NCBI RefSeq assembly: GCF_048773025.1
Contig: NC_133544.1
Span: 76,111,001-76,175,000, forward strand
Direction of reading: 5' to 3'
DNA from: Camelus bactrianus
Lineage: Eukaryota > Chordata > Mammalia > Artiodactyla > Camelidae
Length of the DNA stretch: 64,000 bases
Made by a program: the position numbers and the translations under genes. This document shows positions 12,346 through 24,170 of this stretch, one piece after another (positions within the stretch are counted from its first letter, which is position 1; the number at the start of each line of letters is the position of its first letter). Below the pieces are notes generated by a model. It saw only the letters and a list, made by a program, of their open reading frames with translations. It made no database searches and was not told where the DNA came from.

Positions 12346-13425
12346 AGCAGAAAGAAAAGAGAGGCTTGGGTTTTTCCAGTTTTCTCAGAGGAACTCATGT
12401 TAGAGTTTAAAAATGAGTGGTGAGTGAATGTGTGTATGCTTCAGGGCATAACGAGGCTGGAGGGTAATGGATGTTTGGCAGTGGTGGGGGCAGTTCTTGG
12501 ATGTGCTGCAGGGGTGAACTGGTGGAAGAGGACAGTTGTCCTTTTGTGAGGCAGCGGCACAGGACATTTCAGAGAGAACTGGAGAGATCCAGACTGAGTA
12601 GGAAAGCTGGGGGGCTAGCAGGAGAGTATGATGGACTCTACAGACATTATCCTAGGGACAAAGGGGAGTCGCCAGAGCACTATAAATAGAAGGAAGGATG
12701 CAGGCTTCCTGAGGGTCAGGGGCTATATCCTGGACACATTTGTTTTCTTCGTGATGCCTCACAGAGCTTATGGGTACCACGTACTCGGTGAATTTTGGTT
12801 AAATGATGAAACTCCATAGTTCTGGCATGCTACATGAAAGGCACAGATCTTAGCAGAATTTGCAGCAAGACAGTAAAATGTTTAGAATTCTTTGTTCCTG
12901 GGGACAAACTTCTGAATTACGACCTTGTATTTCATACAACTTTGTTCTTCAAAAATTGCTGCCGTATAATACTTTTTGTCAATTAGTTGGAATTGCATTT
13001 GGTTAATGGCATGTGTAATTAGCCATCTTATCTTGCTTGAAAGGGCACCTAACAAGAGGTAAAATGAGCTATTTTCAGTGGTTGTAAAACTACTGAGCCA
13101 CAGAAACGATGGTTGAGACCCTTTAAGGGCTCAGGGGAAATGAAGCTGAAACTGACAAAAAAAAATCACAAATGGAAACTACTCTGTAGAAGGGGAGAGA
13201 ATTCAAATCTGATTTTTGGCATTACACTGCCATATATGTTAAATTCCCAGGAATCAGTTAAACTTTTCTAATATACTCCCAAGTTGCTTTTTTCCTTTTC
13301 CCAAGTACGTAAGTATTGAACCAGGAGATAATTGTTTACTTTCATAAATCTGTATTTTACCAAACTACAAAAAAAGCTGGTTACTAATTAAAATTTAACA
13401 ACTAGCTACATAAAATAAGAATATT
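12346..13425. other. unassigned sequence, possible L2 remnants
   Basis: There is probably further L2 material up to about 12810 (a GGTCAGGGGCTATATCCTGG tail followed by a degenerate tail near 12790). After that I see nothing recognisable. No gene is supported. Confidence 0.3.
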
Positions 13426-13429
13426 AATA

Positions 13430-13600
13430 GAAAAGCTAACATTTATTTTGTGCTTACTATGGACCAGGTAATGTTTGAAGTTCTCTACATGTATTCTTAT
13501 TTAATCCTTGTAACAACTCTGTGAATAACAAAATGGAGTAACTGCTTGATTACACATTTAGTAAGGAAATAATTATCCTTTCTCCCCATGCTTGTGTCTC
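13430..13600 (-). repeat. MIR
   Basis: The plus strand shows the reverse-complement MIR order: ACATTTATTTTGTGCTTACT, ATGGACCAGGTAATG, CTACATGTATTCTTATTTAA, TCCTTGTAACAACTCTGTGA. That corresponds to the conserved MIR tail and core. Confidence 0.75.
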
Positions 13601-13602
13601 CA

Positions 13603-13800
13603 GAGCTGTGCTGTCCAGTACATTGGCCACCAGCCACATGCGGCTATTTAAATTTAAGTTGAAGTAAAAAATTCAGTTCCTCAATCACACTACCGCATTC
13701 TAACTGCCCTATAGCCATGAGTAGCTAGCAGTTAACCTTATTGCATAGCACAGATATGGAACATCTCCATCAGAGAAATTTCTGTCTGGCAGTGCAATTC
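13603..13800. mobile_element. hAT-type nonautonomous DNA transposon
   Basis: Opening CAGAGCTGTGCTGTCCAGTA, then GCCACCAGCCACATGCGGCT, ATTTAAATTTAAG and TCAGTTCCTCAATCACACTA, with a closing TCTGGCAGTGCAATTCTAGA. This is the well-known GCTGTCCAATA / AGCCACATGTGGCT nonautonomous Charlie-like family. It is short and has no coding capacity. The exact subfamily is not assigned. Confidence 0.65.
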
Positions 13801-13854
13801 TAGAGAGACCTGACAAATACTGTCACAGAGTTCAGAATATTTAGACTTAGAACT

Positions 13855-13985
13855 AAAAGGTCACGTGGTTCAGTATCTTTATTTCCAGTTGAAAAACTAT
13901 TTGCCAAAGCCATTAAGGCACTTGCTTAAGATCATACGGTTTATAATTGGGAGGGCCAGGACATAAACCTATGACGCATCTTTAT
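13855..13985 (-). repeat. MIR
   Basis: Reverse-complement MIR core: CAGTTGAAAAACTATTTGCC, GGCACTTGCTTAAGATCATA, then GGGAGGGCCAGGACATAAAC. It corresponds to the aaggtcacacagctag...agccaggatttgaac block. Confidence 0.6.
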
Positions 13986-14360
13986 CCATCACTTGCACTG
14001 CTGGATCCAGGTAATGCGCAGCAGGAAGGGGGCAGTGAGGACATGGTAATAACCATGGCCTTGGCCAGAAGAGCTGCTGTGAACAGTAACCTCAGGAGGC
14101 ATGTGACTACAAGAGGATTCAACTCCAAAGGGCACAGACTAGTGTTCATTACGCTCCTTTTGGACACCTGGATGTTAATTGAGGTGAAAGAAGAACACCA
14201 AGGAGCAACAGGGTGCCCTGTACTATGGGACAGCCTGAGAGGTGGCAGATACAGAATCAAACCTCCAGTCCTTCCTTCATGAGCCAGGGAAGTCTGAAGC
14301 TTTCAGTTGTTACCAGGAGAAGGGGAATAAGAGTTACCTGGGTTCTTAGTCACCTGAAAA
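13986..14360. other. unassigned sequence with an incidental ORF
   Basis: An 111-codon open frame on the plus strand starts inside the MIR at 13947. It shows no recognisable domain and part of it is repeat-derived, so I do not call it a gene. Confidence 0.35.
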
Positions 14361-14363
14361 AAA

Positions 14364-15010
14364 TGAATTCTTAATGAGAGACAAAAAGCATGATATAAAT
14401 AAGATTTATTAGTAAAGTGAAGAAGTAGTAAAATATAGTGTACTCCTGAGAATTGTGAGTGGGCCAATCCAAGAGAGGAAAAATGGCGCTGCTCCTTTGT
14501 TTTTCCTGTTTTTATATCCTGGCTTAGTGGGTGTTTTTGTGATTGACTGATTCACTGCTCAGGTTCTTTGAGTGCTCAGGCAGATTGACAGCTCCTGTTG
14601 CTTGTGCTCAGGCTGATTGACAGCTCGCGTTCCTTGTGCTCAGGCACGCCCATCTCTTTTACGCATGTTTTTACCCATGATTCTACCCATGATTCACACA
14701 GAGAAACCCACGTGAGGGGGCTGAAACTGTAACTTTAATTACATTAGAAAGCGCATTGGGTCAAGTTAAGCCAGGTCCTTATCTGTACTGTGCAGCCGCA
14801 GCGTTCCATCCTAGCCGGCTTCTTTGCTGGCCCTCATTTAGAGAAAGTAAATTTTTGGAGCCCCTTATCCTGAGCGCAGGTGTATTGTTACTTTCTGGGT
14901 TGCTTTTTTCCCCTTCCTCTTGACCTGCCCAGTGCTCATTTCTATTTAACTGCCTAACACAATGACTCCTTTGATACCCTGTGGCATTTTTACCATGATT
15001 TTTGTTCAGC
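14364..15010 (-). repeat. solo LTR-like element (ERV-derived)
   Basis: It looks like a long terminal repeat read on the minus strand. It begins TG (14364) and ends CA (about 15008). It carries an AATAAA-type polyadenylation signal in the low-coordinate part (reverse complement of GATTTATTAGTAAAG near 14402) and contains a 32-bp direct tandem repeat at 14574-14637. No internal region is attached. Family is not assigned. It is an old-looking fossil without open coding sequence. Confidence 0.45.
14574..14637. repeat. 32-bp tandem repeat, two units plus partial units
   Basis: Units at 14574-14605 and 14606-14637 share GCTCAGGCNGATTGACAGCT and the ending TTNCTTGT. Partial GCTCAGG units flank both sides (from about 14557 and at 14638). 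It lies inside the LTR-like element, in what would be the U3 portion, where tandem enhancer-like repeats are common in retroviral LTRs. Confidence 0.85.
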
Positions 15011-15620
15011 ACCTCTGAGAGATGGTTTGTGCCAAAGCCTGGGAATGTATTTTAATGTTTTCTAATTATTTTCATTATGACTGTCTTTGGTTTAAAAAAA
15101 TTTAAAACTTCAAGTATTAATAAATATCTCAGTTAACATTATGTAATGTCTTTCGTACATTTTTACAAGTATCTCCATGTTCTACTGTTTTAAACTTTTT
15201 CAGTTGTAGCTAATAGTTTAAGCATATCCTACGTATCTAATAATTTAAAAAATAGGTTTTTTCAATATAATTTATTGTTCTTTCTCCCCCTTTATTTTAA
15301 ATTTATTGAGGCTTCTCCCATTATTGCAATGCAGCAGGTGATCTGGTGCCTAGCTGACTTCCTCTGGGCCCTTGCAATTCTGAAACATGCTGAAGGCTCC
15401 TTATACGAGCAGCTGAGACTCACTGCTCCAGGGCGCCTCTGGATGCAGGAGCTCACTTGTTAGCCCAACATGGAGGTGGCAAGAAATGCTACGGAGGCAG
15501 TGCCCTCTAGGAATTGGTAGAAAAATAACCCCATCTTTTTGCTCGGCAAAACAAATGAGTTGTCCCACATGAGTGGGACATTTATGTTTTTGCCTTTAAG
15601 GGAACCCATAAGGAATCACA
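15011..15620. other. unassigned AT-rich sequence
   Basis: There is no repeat family that I can name and no coding signal. The 62-codon frame at 15275-15463 looks like chance. Confidence 0.35.
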
Positions 15621-15624
15621 CCCT

Positions 15625-15928
15625 TGGATAATCTCCTTCACTTGGGTGAAGGGCAGAACCTGAGACTTGCTTCTACTCAATAAATAGGGCAGATGTGGTG
15701 GAGTTGCATTCTTCACATGGAGCTGAATTCTGCCATCAACTGCGCGAAGTTGGAGAGGACTCTAAGCTCCGGAAGGAAATGCAGCCTTGCTGACATCTTG
15801 TTTGAAGAGAAGATCTAGGTAAGCTGTGCCCAGCTTAGGACCCATAGAAACTGAGATGATAACTATAGGTTGTGTTAAGCTGCTGTATTTGCAGTACTTT
15901 GTTATGCAATGATAGAAAATTAAAACAG
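15625..15928 (+). repeat. MLT1-type (MaLR) LTR remnant
   Basis: AGAACCTGAGACTTGCTTCT, GCTGAATTCTGCCATCAACT, GGAAATGCAGCCTTGCTGAC, GTAAGCTGTGCCCAGCTTAG and the closing GTTATGCAATGATAGAAAAT follow the same order as the element at 3955-4470. It is the 3' part of a solo LTR fossil with its 5' part missing or unrecognisable. Confidence 0.6.
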
Positions 15929-16144
15929 GGTTCTTAAACAGCCTCCCAGAGGTACCCAGTGGGATGGAGCCCCAGTTGTTATCAGTGGTAACTTATTCAT
16001 TATTGTACCTTGTGCAGGCTTCCTTCTATTTCCTTGCCAACTTCCCTATTCTAGTACTATTTCTTGGACTCATCTACTTCTTAAAGTACTTGCACACAGA
16101 TCCTTACAGGGAGAACCAAACCTAAACCTTCACCATTTTGGCTC

Positions 16145-17154
16145 CTTATTTTTAACATGTTATTTTTTAAAATTGTTTTATGAACATATAATTCATGTGT
16201 CATGCAATTCACCAACCTAAAGTGTACAACGCAGTTAAAAAATAGTTGTGCAATCATCACTACAAACAATTTTAGAACATTTTTATCACCCTAGAAAAAA
16301 CGCTCTACACGAGCAGTCACTCCACATTCCCATCCACCTTACCCATTCTAAGCTCAAAGCAACCCTAATCTACTTTGTGTCTGTATAGATTTGCCTATTC
16401 TGGGTGTGCCATAGACATGGAATCATAAAATATATAGTCCTCTCTGACGGGCAGCTTTCACTTAGCATAATATTTTCAAGGTTCATGTATATTGCAGCAT
16501 GTATCAGTATTTTATACCTTTTTATTACCTGGAATTCCATTATATGGATATAGCACATTTTATCCATCTATTCACCCATTGATGGGCATTTGGGTTGTTT
16601 TCACATTTTGGGTATTATGAATAATGTTGCTATGAATGTTTCTGTACAAGTTTTTGTGTGGACACATGTTTTCATTTCTCTTGGCTATATACCTAGGAGT
16701 AAAATTGCTGGGTCATATGGTAACTCTATACTTAACATTTTACAGCTGAACTTAACATTAACTGCCAAAATGTTTTCCAAAGCAATTGCATCATTTTATA
16801 TTGCCGCCAGCAATGTGTGAGTATTATAATTTCTTCGTACACTTGCTAATACTTGTTATTATCGATCGTTTTGATTACAGCCATCCTAGTAGGTATGAAA
16901 TGATACCTCATTGTGGTTTTAATTTGCATTTTCCTAATGACTAAGGATGTCAAACAGGTTTTCATGTGCTTACTGACCATTTGTATATATTCTTCAGAGA
17001 AATGTTTATCCATATCCCTTGCTCATATTTAAACTGAATTGCTGGTCATTTTATTGTTGTTGAAAGTGTTCTCTACATATTCTGGGTGTAAGTTCTTTAT
17101 CAGATATATGTTTACAAATGCTTCCATTCTGTGAGTTATTTTTTTCACTTTTCT
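16145..17154 (-). mobile_element. old L1 LINE fragment (L1M-type)
   Basis: It runs from the 3' UTR (AACATATAATTCATGTGTCA, TGCAATTCACCAACC) into the ORF2 C-terminal region, where the reverse complement of GGCTATATACCTAGGAGTAA and GGTCATATGGTAACTCTAT is typical of the end of ORF2. It stops near 17154 at the point where the next L1 begins, in mid-ORF2. Strong divergence and several small gaps mark it as an old element. Confidence 0.85.
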
Positions 17155-17658
17155 TTTTTAAAATTTATTTTATTGAGATACAATGGACATATAATGTATA
17201 ATTTTAAGGTTTACAAAATGTTGACTTTGTGCATTTATATACTGCAGTATCATTACCACCATAGCACTAGCTAACACCTCTGTCATGTCACGTAACTAAT
17301 ATTTCTTTTTTTTGTGGTGGGAACAATTACGATCTAGCCTCATGGCAGCTTCATAGTTTATAATACAGAACAGTTGTCTCTAATGACTAGGCTGTGCCAT
17401 AGATCTCCAGGACTTACTTATGTACTAGTTGGAAGTTTATACCCTTGAACATTTGCCCAATTCTACCACCCTTTAGCCCTGGTAACTGCCATTCTATTCC
17501 CTGCTTTTATGAGTTTTGAGTTTTTTAGATCCCACATATGTGATATCATATATTATCTGTCTTTCTTTGTCTGACTTATCTCAGCATAATGCCCTTAAGG
17601 TCCATCTGGGTTGACACAAATGGCAGGATATGTTTCTCATGGCAGAATAATATTCCAT

Positions 17659-17706
17659 TGTGTGTATATGTGTATATATATGTGTGTGTATGTTTGTGTA
17701 TATATA

Positions 17707-17742
<36 letters not shown>
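17659..17742. repeat. (TG)n(TA)n microsatellite
   Basis: About 84 bases of almost perfectly alternating purine-pyrimidine steps: TG-rich segments broken by TATATA, ending in a long TA run. It sits where L1 ORF2 normally reads attccattgtgtatatac, so it grew from the L1 sequence itself. Confidence 0.9.
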
Positions 17743-18880
17743 AAATCTTATCTCTCTCATTCATTTATGGGCACTTGGTTAATTTCTATATCTATGCTAT
17801 AAAAATATGGGAGTGCTTTTATCTCTTCAGTATTTTGTTTTCATTTCCTTTGGATATATAACTAGAAGTGGAATTTCTGGATCATATGGTAGTTGTATTT
17901 TTAATTTATTGAGGAACCACCATACTGTTTACCATAATGGCTGAACAAATTTGCACTCCCACCAATAGTGTGCAAGGGTTTCCTTTTCTCCACATCTTCA
18001 CTAATACTTGTTATCTCTTCTCTTCTTGAGGACAGCCATTCTAATAGTTGTGAAGTGACACATCATTATAGTTGTGATTTGCATTTCCCTGGTCATTAGT
18101 GATGTTGATCTGTTCATGTGTTTGTTGACCATCTGTCTGTTATCTTTAGGAAAATGTCTATTTTGTTCTTCTACCCATTTTTAAAATCGAATTGGTTTTT
18201 GTTACTGATTTGTGTAAGTTCTTTACATGTTTTGGATATCAACTCCTTGTTGAGTATATGGTTTGAAAATATTGTCTCCCATTCCATAGATTGGTTGCCT
18301 TTTCTTTTCTTTCCTTTTTTTAATTGCTTCTTTTGCTGTGAAGAAGCTTTTAGTTTGATGTAGTCCTGCTTGTAGATTTTGCTTTCGTAACATGTGCTTT
18401 TCTTGTCATATCTAAAAAATCATTGCCAAAACTGACGTAGAGAAGCTTTTTCCTTCTGCTTTCTTCTAGGAGTTTTATGATTTAAGATGTTTAAATCTTA
18501 TGTTTAAATCTTTGATCCACTTTGAGTTAATTTTTGTGAGTGGTGAATAACAGTGGTTCGATTTCATTCTTCATGTGGTTATCGAGTTTTCCCAGCACCA
18601 TTTGTTGAAGAGACTGTTCTTCCCCAGTTGAGTGCTCTTGACTCCCCTTGTCAAATATTAGTTGGCCATAAATACAGGAGTTCATCTTCCATTTGTCTGT
18701 GTCTATTTTTGTGGCAGTATATTGTTATAATTACTATAACTTTGGAGCACAGTTAGAATTCAGGAATGTGATGCCTCCACCTCTGTTCTTCTTTCTTATG
18801 ATTTCTTTGGCTGTTTAAGTTCTTTGGTAGTGCCATGCAAGTTTTAGGATTGTGTTTTCTATTTCTGTGGAAAAAATTGG

Positions 18881-19178
18881 ATTTTTTTAGGTTTATATTT
18901 TTATTGCAGTTCAGTTTATTTACAATATTAGTTTCAGGTACAGCAAAGTGATTCAGTTTTTTATACACACACACACACGTATATTTTTCCAGTTTCTTTT
19001 CCATCATGGCTTATTACAGGAAGTTGAACATAGTTCCCTGTGCTATACAGTAGGTTCTTGTTGTTTATCTATTTTATACATAGTAATCTGTATCTGTTTA
19101 ATCCCAAACTCCTGTATCTCCCCCTCCCTTTCCCCTCTGGTAACCACAGTTTGTTTTCTATGTCCATGAGCCTATTTT
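18881..19178 (-). mobile_element. younger L1 3' end nested in an older L1
   Basis: A truncated L1 3' end (TTTACAATATTAGTTTCAGG, ACAGCAAAGTGATTCAG, GTTCCCTGTGCTATACAGTA) lies within the older L1. The older element resumes at 19179. Imperfect 13-bp flanking duplications at 18868-18880 (TGGAAAAAATTGG) and 19179-19191 (TGAAAACTATTGG) match at 10 of 13 positions. Confidence 0.85.
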
Positions 19179-19300
19179 TGAAAACTATTGGCGTTTTGAT
19201 AGAGATTGAGTTGAATCAATAGTGGCTTTGGGTAGTATGGACATTTTCACAATATTAATTCTTCTGATGCTTCAATACAGGATATCCTTCCACTTTTTGC

Positions 19301-19316
19301 GTGTGTGTGTGTGTGT
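19301..19316. repeat. (GT)n microsatellite
   Basis: Eight GT units within the older L1, in sequence that would encode ORF2 on the other strand. Confidence 0.8.
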
Positions 19317-19910
19317 TGTCTTTAATTTCTTTCATCAAAGTCTTGTTTTCGTTGCACTGATCTGTCATGTCCTTCATTAAGTTTATTCTGAAGTGTTTTG
19401 TTCTTTTTGATGCTATTGTGAATGAAATACTTTCCCATTTTCAGATGTTTTGTTCTTGGGGTATAAAAATGCAATTGATGTCTGTTATTATATCTTGCAA
19501 CTTTACTGAATTTGTTGATTATTTCTAACATTCTTTAGCATTTTCTCAATATAAGATCATATCTGCAAATAATGGCAATTTTATTTCTTTCTGATTTTGA
19601 TTCCTTTTACTTCTTTTTCTTGCCTAATTGTTCTAGCTAGAGCTTTGAGTAGTATACTGAATAAGAGTGGTGCAAGTGGTCATCCTTGTCTTGTTCCTGA
19701 TCTAAGAGGAAAAGCTTTCAAGTTTTCACCATAGACTATAATATTAGCCGTAGGTTTGTCATATATGGCCTTTTATGTTGAAGTATGTTTCTTCTATACC
19801 CATACTGAGGGTTTTTATCATGAAAAAATGTTGCATTTTGTCAAATGTTTCTTATGTATGTATTGAGATGATTGAGTTTTATCTTTTAGTCAATTAATGT
19901 GGTATATCAG

Positions 19911-20065
19911 TTTTTTTATTTTTTAAATTTATTTTTATTTGATTTACCGTTATTTTGGGGGGAGGGTAATTGGGTTTATTTATTTTTGATGGAGGCACCA
20001 GGGATTGAACCCAGGAACTCAAGCATGCTAAGCACACGCTCTACCACAGAGCTATACCCTCCCCC
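19911..20065 (-). mobile_element. tRNA-Ala-derived SINE (camelid type) inserted in L1
   Basis: On the minus strand: GGGGGAGGGTATAGCTCTGT, then GGTAGAGCGTGTGCTTAGCA, where the anticodon arm carries AGC, then CTGGGTTCAATCCCTGG (B box). An A-rich tail follows, seen on the plus strand as a T-rich run from 19911. Both polymerase III boxes are well kept: A box TATAGCTCTGTGGTAGA and B box GGTTCAATCC. The 8-bp direct repeat TGGTATAT flanks it (19900-19907 and 20066-20073), and L1 sequence continues across the site. Old but less decayed than the copy at 6062. Confidence 0.9.
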
Positions 20066-21780
20066 TGGTATATTTTGTTTATTGACTTGCATATGTTGAA
20101 CCACCCTTGCATCAGAGGTAAATCTCAGTTGGTCATGATATTTAACCCTTTTAATGTGTTGGTGAATTCAGTTTGCTAATACTTTGTTGAGAATTTTTGC
20201 AGCTGTATTCATTATGAGTATTGGTCTGTAGTTTTCTTTTCTGTAATGTCCTGATCTGGCTTTTGGGATCAGGGTAATGCTGGCCTTGTAAACTGACTTT
20301 AAAAGTGTTCATTCTCCAATTTTTTGGAAGAATTTGACAAGGAATGGTGTTAATTCTTCTCTTAATGTTGGTAGAATTCACCACTGAAGCCATCTGGTCC
20401 TGGGGTTTTTTACACTAACACAGAAAAGGGTTTTGATTTCTGATTTAATCCCCTTACTCATTATTGGTCTGTTTAGATTTTCTGTTTTTTTCCCTGATTA
20501 AGTCTTGGTAGGTTGTTTCTGGGAATGTGTCTGTTTCTCCTAGGCTATTCAGTTTGTTGGATATAATTGTTCACAGTAGTCTTACAATTCTTTGTATTTC
20601 TGTAGTATCGGTTGTAATGACTCCTCTTTTATTTCGGATACAATTGAGTCTTTTCTTTTTTTTTTTTTTTTTTTCTGTTATCCTAGCTAAAGTTTTGTCA
20701 AGTTTGATTACCTGTTTAAAAAACTAGTTCTTAATTTTTATTTTTTCCCATTTTTTTTCCTGGTCTGTATTTGTTTTTGCTCTGACCTTTGTTATTTCCT
20801 TCCTTCTGCTAACTTTGGGCTTAGTTTCTTTTTCTAGATAATTAAGGAGTAAAGTTTGGTTGTTTTTGAGCTCTGTCTTCTTAATATATACATTTATCAG
20901 TATAACTTTCCTCTCAGAATAATTTTGCAGCATCCCATAGGTTTTGGTATTTTTTTACATTTTTGTTTGTTTTGGGAGATTTTTTGATTTCTTCTTTGAC
21001 TCACTGGTTGTTCAGAGTGTGGTGTTTGGTTTCCAGACATTTTTAGATTTTCCTGCTTTCCTATTGTTGATTTCTATTTTCATACCCTTGTGATTGGAAA
21101 AGATACTTAGGAAGATTTCAGTCGTCTTAAACCTGCTGGGTAATGTTTTGTGTTGCATTAACTCATCTGTCCTGGAGGATGCTCTGTGTCTACTTGAGAA
21201 GAATGTGTATTCTCCTTTTCCTTCTATAAAAGTCTGTTAGGTTCATTTGGTCTAATGTGTGATTCAAGACCAATATTTCCTCGTTGATTTTTCTATCTTG
21301 TTGAACTATTCATTGCTGAGAGTGGAAGTATTTAAGTCCCATTCTCATGTATTATTGTCATCTATTTTCTCTTCAGATCTGTTTTTGTCTAATATATTTT
21401 TGCCTAATATATTTAGGAACTCCCTTGTAGGGTATGTATATATTTATGATTATTATCTTCTGATGAATTGACCACTTAATCATTATATATTAACCTTCTT
21501 TATCTCTTGTTTCCAGTTTTGCTTAAAGTCTGTTTTGTCTGAAATTGGTGTGTATGTAAATATACTCATTGCTGCTTTCTTTTGGTTTCCTCTTGTAGAG
21601 AATGTCTTTTTCCATCTTTTCACTTTGTGCATATCCTTAAAACTGAAGTAAGTCCTTGAAGGCAGCGTATAGTTGGTTCTCATTTTTTTATGTAGCCACT
21701 CTGTGCCTTTTGATGAGTGAAACTTAATTCCTTTGCATTTAGATTTATTATTGATATATATGGACTTAATAGTGTCACCT

Positions 21781-23655
21781 TTTAAAATTGAAGTATAATT
21801 GATTTAAAATGTTGCATTAGCTTCTGGTGTACAGCATAGTAATTCAGCTATTTACTTTTTAATATTCTTTTACATTATAGGTTATTACAAGATATTGAGT
21901 ATAGTTCTCTGTGCTATACTGTAAGACTTTCCTTATCTACTTTACATAAAGTAGTTTGTATCTGCTAATCCCAAACTCCTAATTTATCCCTCCCTCACCC
22001 TCTTTCCCCTTTGGTAACCACAAGTTTGTTTTCTATGTCTGTAAGTCTGTTTCTGTTTTGTAAATAAGTTCATTTGTCTCATTTTTTAGATTCTACATAT
22101 GATATCACATGGTATTTTTCTCTTTCTGGCTTCCTTCACTTAGTATAATAATCTCTAGGCCCATCCATGTTGCTGCAAATGACATTATTTTATTTTTTAT
22201 GACCAAGTAGTATTCCATTGTATATATTCCACATCTTGATCCAATCATCTGCCGGTGGACATTTAGTTTGCTTTCATGTTTTGGCTATTATAAATAGTGC
22301 TGGTACAAACATTGGGGTGCATGTATCTTTTTGAATTGGAGTTCCCTCTGAATATATGCCCAGAAATAGGATTGCTGGATCATATGGCAACTCTATTTTT
22401 AGTTTTTAAAGGAAACTCCGTACTGTTTTCCATAGTGGCTGCAACAGTGTAGGAGGGTTCCTTTTCCTCCACAGCCTCTCCAGCATTTATTGTTTGTGGA
22501 CTTTTTAATGATGACCATTCTGACCAGTGTGAGGTGATAAGTCACTGTAATTTTGATTTGCATTTTTCTGATAATTAGTGACTTCGAGCTTACATATTTT
22601 CATGTGCCTATTGGCCATCTGTATGTCTTCTTTGGAGAAATGTCTGTTTAGGTCTTCTGCCCATTTTTTTGGTTTTGTTTTTTTGTTGAGTTGTATGAGC
22701 TCTTTGTATACTTTGGTAATTAAGCCTTTGTCAGTTGCATCATTTGCAAATATTTTCTCCCATTCTGTAGGTTGTCCTTTTGTTTATGGTTTCCTTTGCT
22801 GTGCAAAAACTTAAAAGTTTGATTAGGTCCCATTTGTTTATTTTTGATACATTTCTATTGCCCTGGGAGACTGACCTAAGAAAACGTGGCTACAATTTAT
22901 GACAGAGAATGTTTTGCCTATATTCTCTTCTACGAGTTTTATGATGTCATGTCTTGTATTTAGGTCTTTAAGCCATTTTGAGTTTATTTTATGTACAGTG
23001 TGAGGAAATGCTCTAACTTTATTGATTTACATTCATCTGTCCAGTTTTCCCAACACTACTTGCTGAAGAGACTGTATATTATATATTCTTGCCTCCTTTG
23101 TAGAAGATTAGTTGACTGTAGGTATGTGGGTTTATTTCTGGGCTCCTTATTCTGTTTCATTGCCCATATGTCTATTTTTATGCAAATACCATGTGGTTTT
23201 GATTACTGTAGCTCTATAGTAAAATTGTCTGAAGTCTGGAAGGGTTATGCCTCCAGCTTTGTTTTTTTTCCTCAGGATTGCTTTGGCGATTCTGGATCTT
23301 TTATGGTTCCATATAAATTTTAGGATTATTTAGTTCTGTGAAAAATATCATGGGTGATTTGATAGGGATTGTATTAACTCTGTAGATTGCTTTGGGTAGT
23401 ATGGACATCTTAATATTAATTCTTCCAGTCCAAGAATATTCATTTCTTTGAATCATCTTCAATTTCCTTTCAGTGTGTTATAGTTCTCAGAATATAAGTC
23501 TTTCACCTCCTTGGTCAGATTTATTCCTAAGGATTGTTTTTTTCTGATGTAATTTTAAGAGATTTTCTTTTTTTTTTTTTTTTTTTTTAACTTTTTGATA
23601 TTTCATTGTTAGTGTAAAGAAATGCAACAGATTTCTGTAATAATTGGTCTATCTT
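21781..23655 (-). mobile_element. 5'-truncated L1 LINE (cetartiodactyl type)
   Basis: The 3' UTR (AATTGAAGTATAATTGATTT, GTTCTCTGTGCTATACTGTA) is followed by the ORF2 C-terminal half. It continues upstream into the RT-proximal region and ends near 23655. A T-run interrupts it around 23571-23590. It abuts the 5' end of the L1 at 17155-21780 exactly where that copy stops. Short frames only; not active. Confidence 0.85.
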
Positions 23656-24170
23656 AAAGTTCACTGATACCTTATTCTGCCAGCTCAAAGCTACAGCTGA
23701 TCCTGGTAGCAACATTTTTATTCCAGTTTTTGTCTGTTTTAACTAAAGAATTTCCTTTTGATTATTTTAAGATATATATGTCTTTATTGACATCATCTGT
23801 GATGAAATATTGTATTTCCATACTTAGACGTTACTTCTTTTAGTTTTTTGAACATATTTATAATAAGCAGTTATTATAAATTTCTTATTTTTATCTGCTA
23901 AATCTGACATCTGGGTCCCCTCAAAGGCCAGTTCTCTTGCTCCGTTTTCCTGTATATGATTCACACTTTCTTTCTACTTTATATGTCCCATAATTTCTGG
24001 TTGAAAACTGGATGCTTTAGATGATATAGAGAACATGGATACTTAGTTCCCCACCACCCCACTTCTGGGCCTTATTGTTGATGCTTTGTCATTTGTTTAA
24101 TTTGTTTAGTGGCTTGGCTGAATTTCGATAAAGTTTACTTCCCCCTCAATATGTAGCCTCCAATGTTGCT
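23656..24170 (-). repeat. possible old L1/HAL1-type remnant
   Basis: The stretch AAATTTCTTATTTTTATCTG, CTAAATCTGACATCTGGGTC and GGTTGAAAACTGGATGCTTT recalls a recurring old L1-like sequence of mammalian genomes. I cannot place it in a named subfamily. The orientation is inferred only from its T-rich plus strand. Confidence 0.3.

Larger units (their letters stand above)
17155..21780 (-). mobile_element. L1 LINE covering 3' UTR and nearly all of ORF2, interrupted
   Basis: The 3' UTR starts at 17155. ORF2 sequence runs up to about 21780 and reaches the very start of the endonuclease domain (21483-21683 reads ISDKTDFKQ and KRWKKTF, the N-terminal EN block). It is interrupted by a younger L1 3' end at 18881-19178 and a SINE at 19911-20065, and carries a TG/TA microsatellite at 17659-17742. 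Without these insertions it spans about 4.1 kb. No open frame exceeds about 90 codons, so the copy is long dead. Confidence 0.9.

Noticed and set aside
13947-14282. 111-codon plus-strand ORF
   Set aside because: It begins inside a MIR and has no domain, codon or splice evidence.
14574-14637. CRISPR-like repeat array
   Set aside because: Only two adjacent direct units without spacers, in a mammalian LTR.
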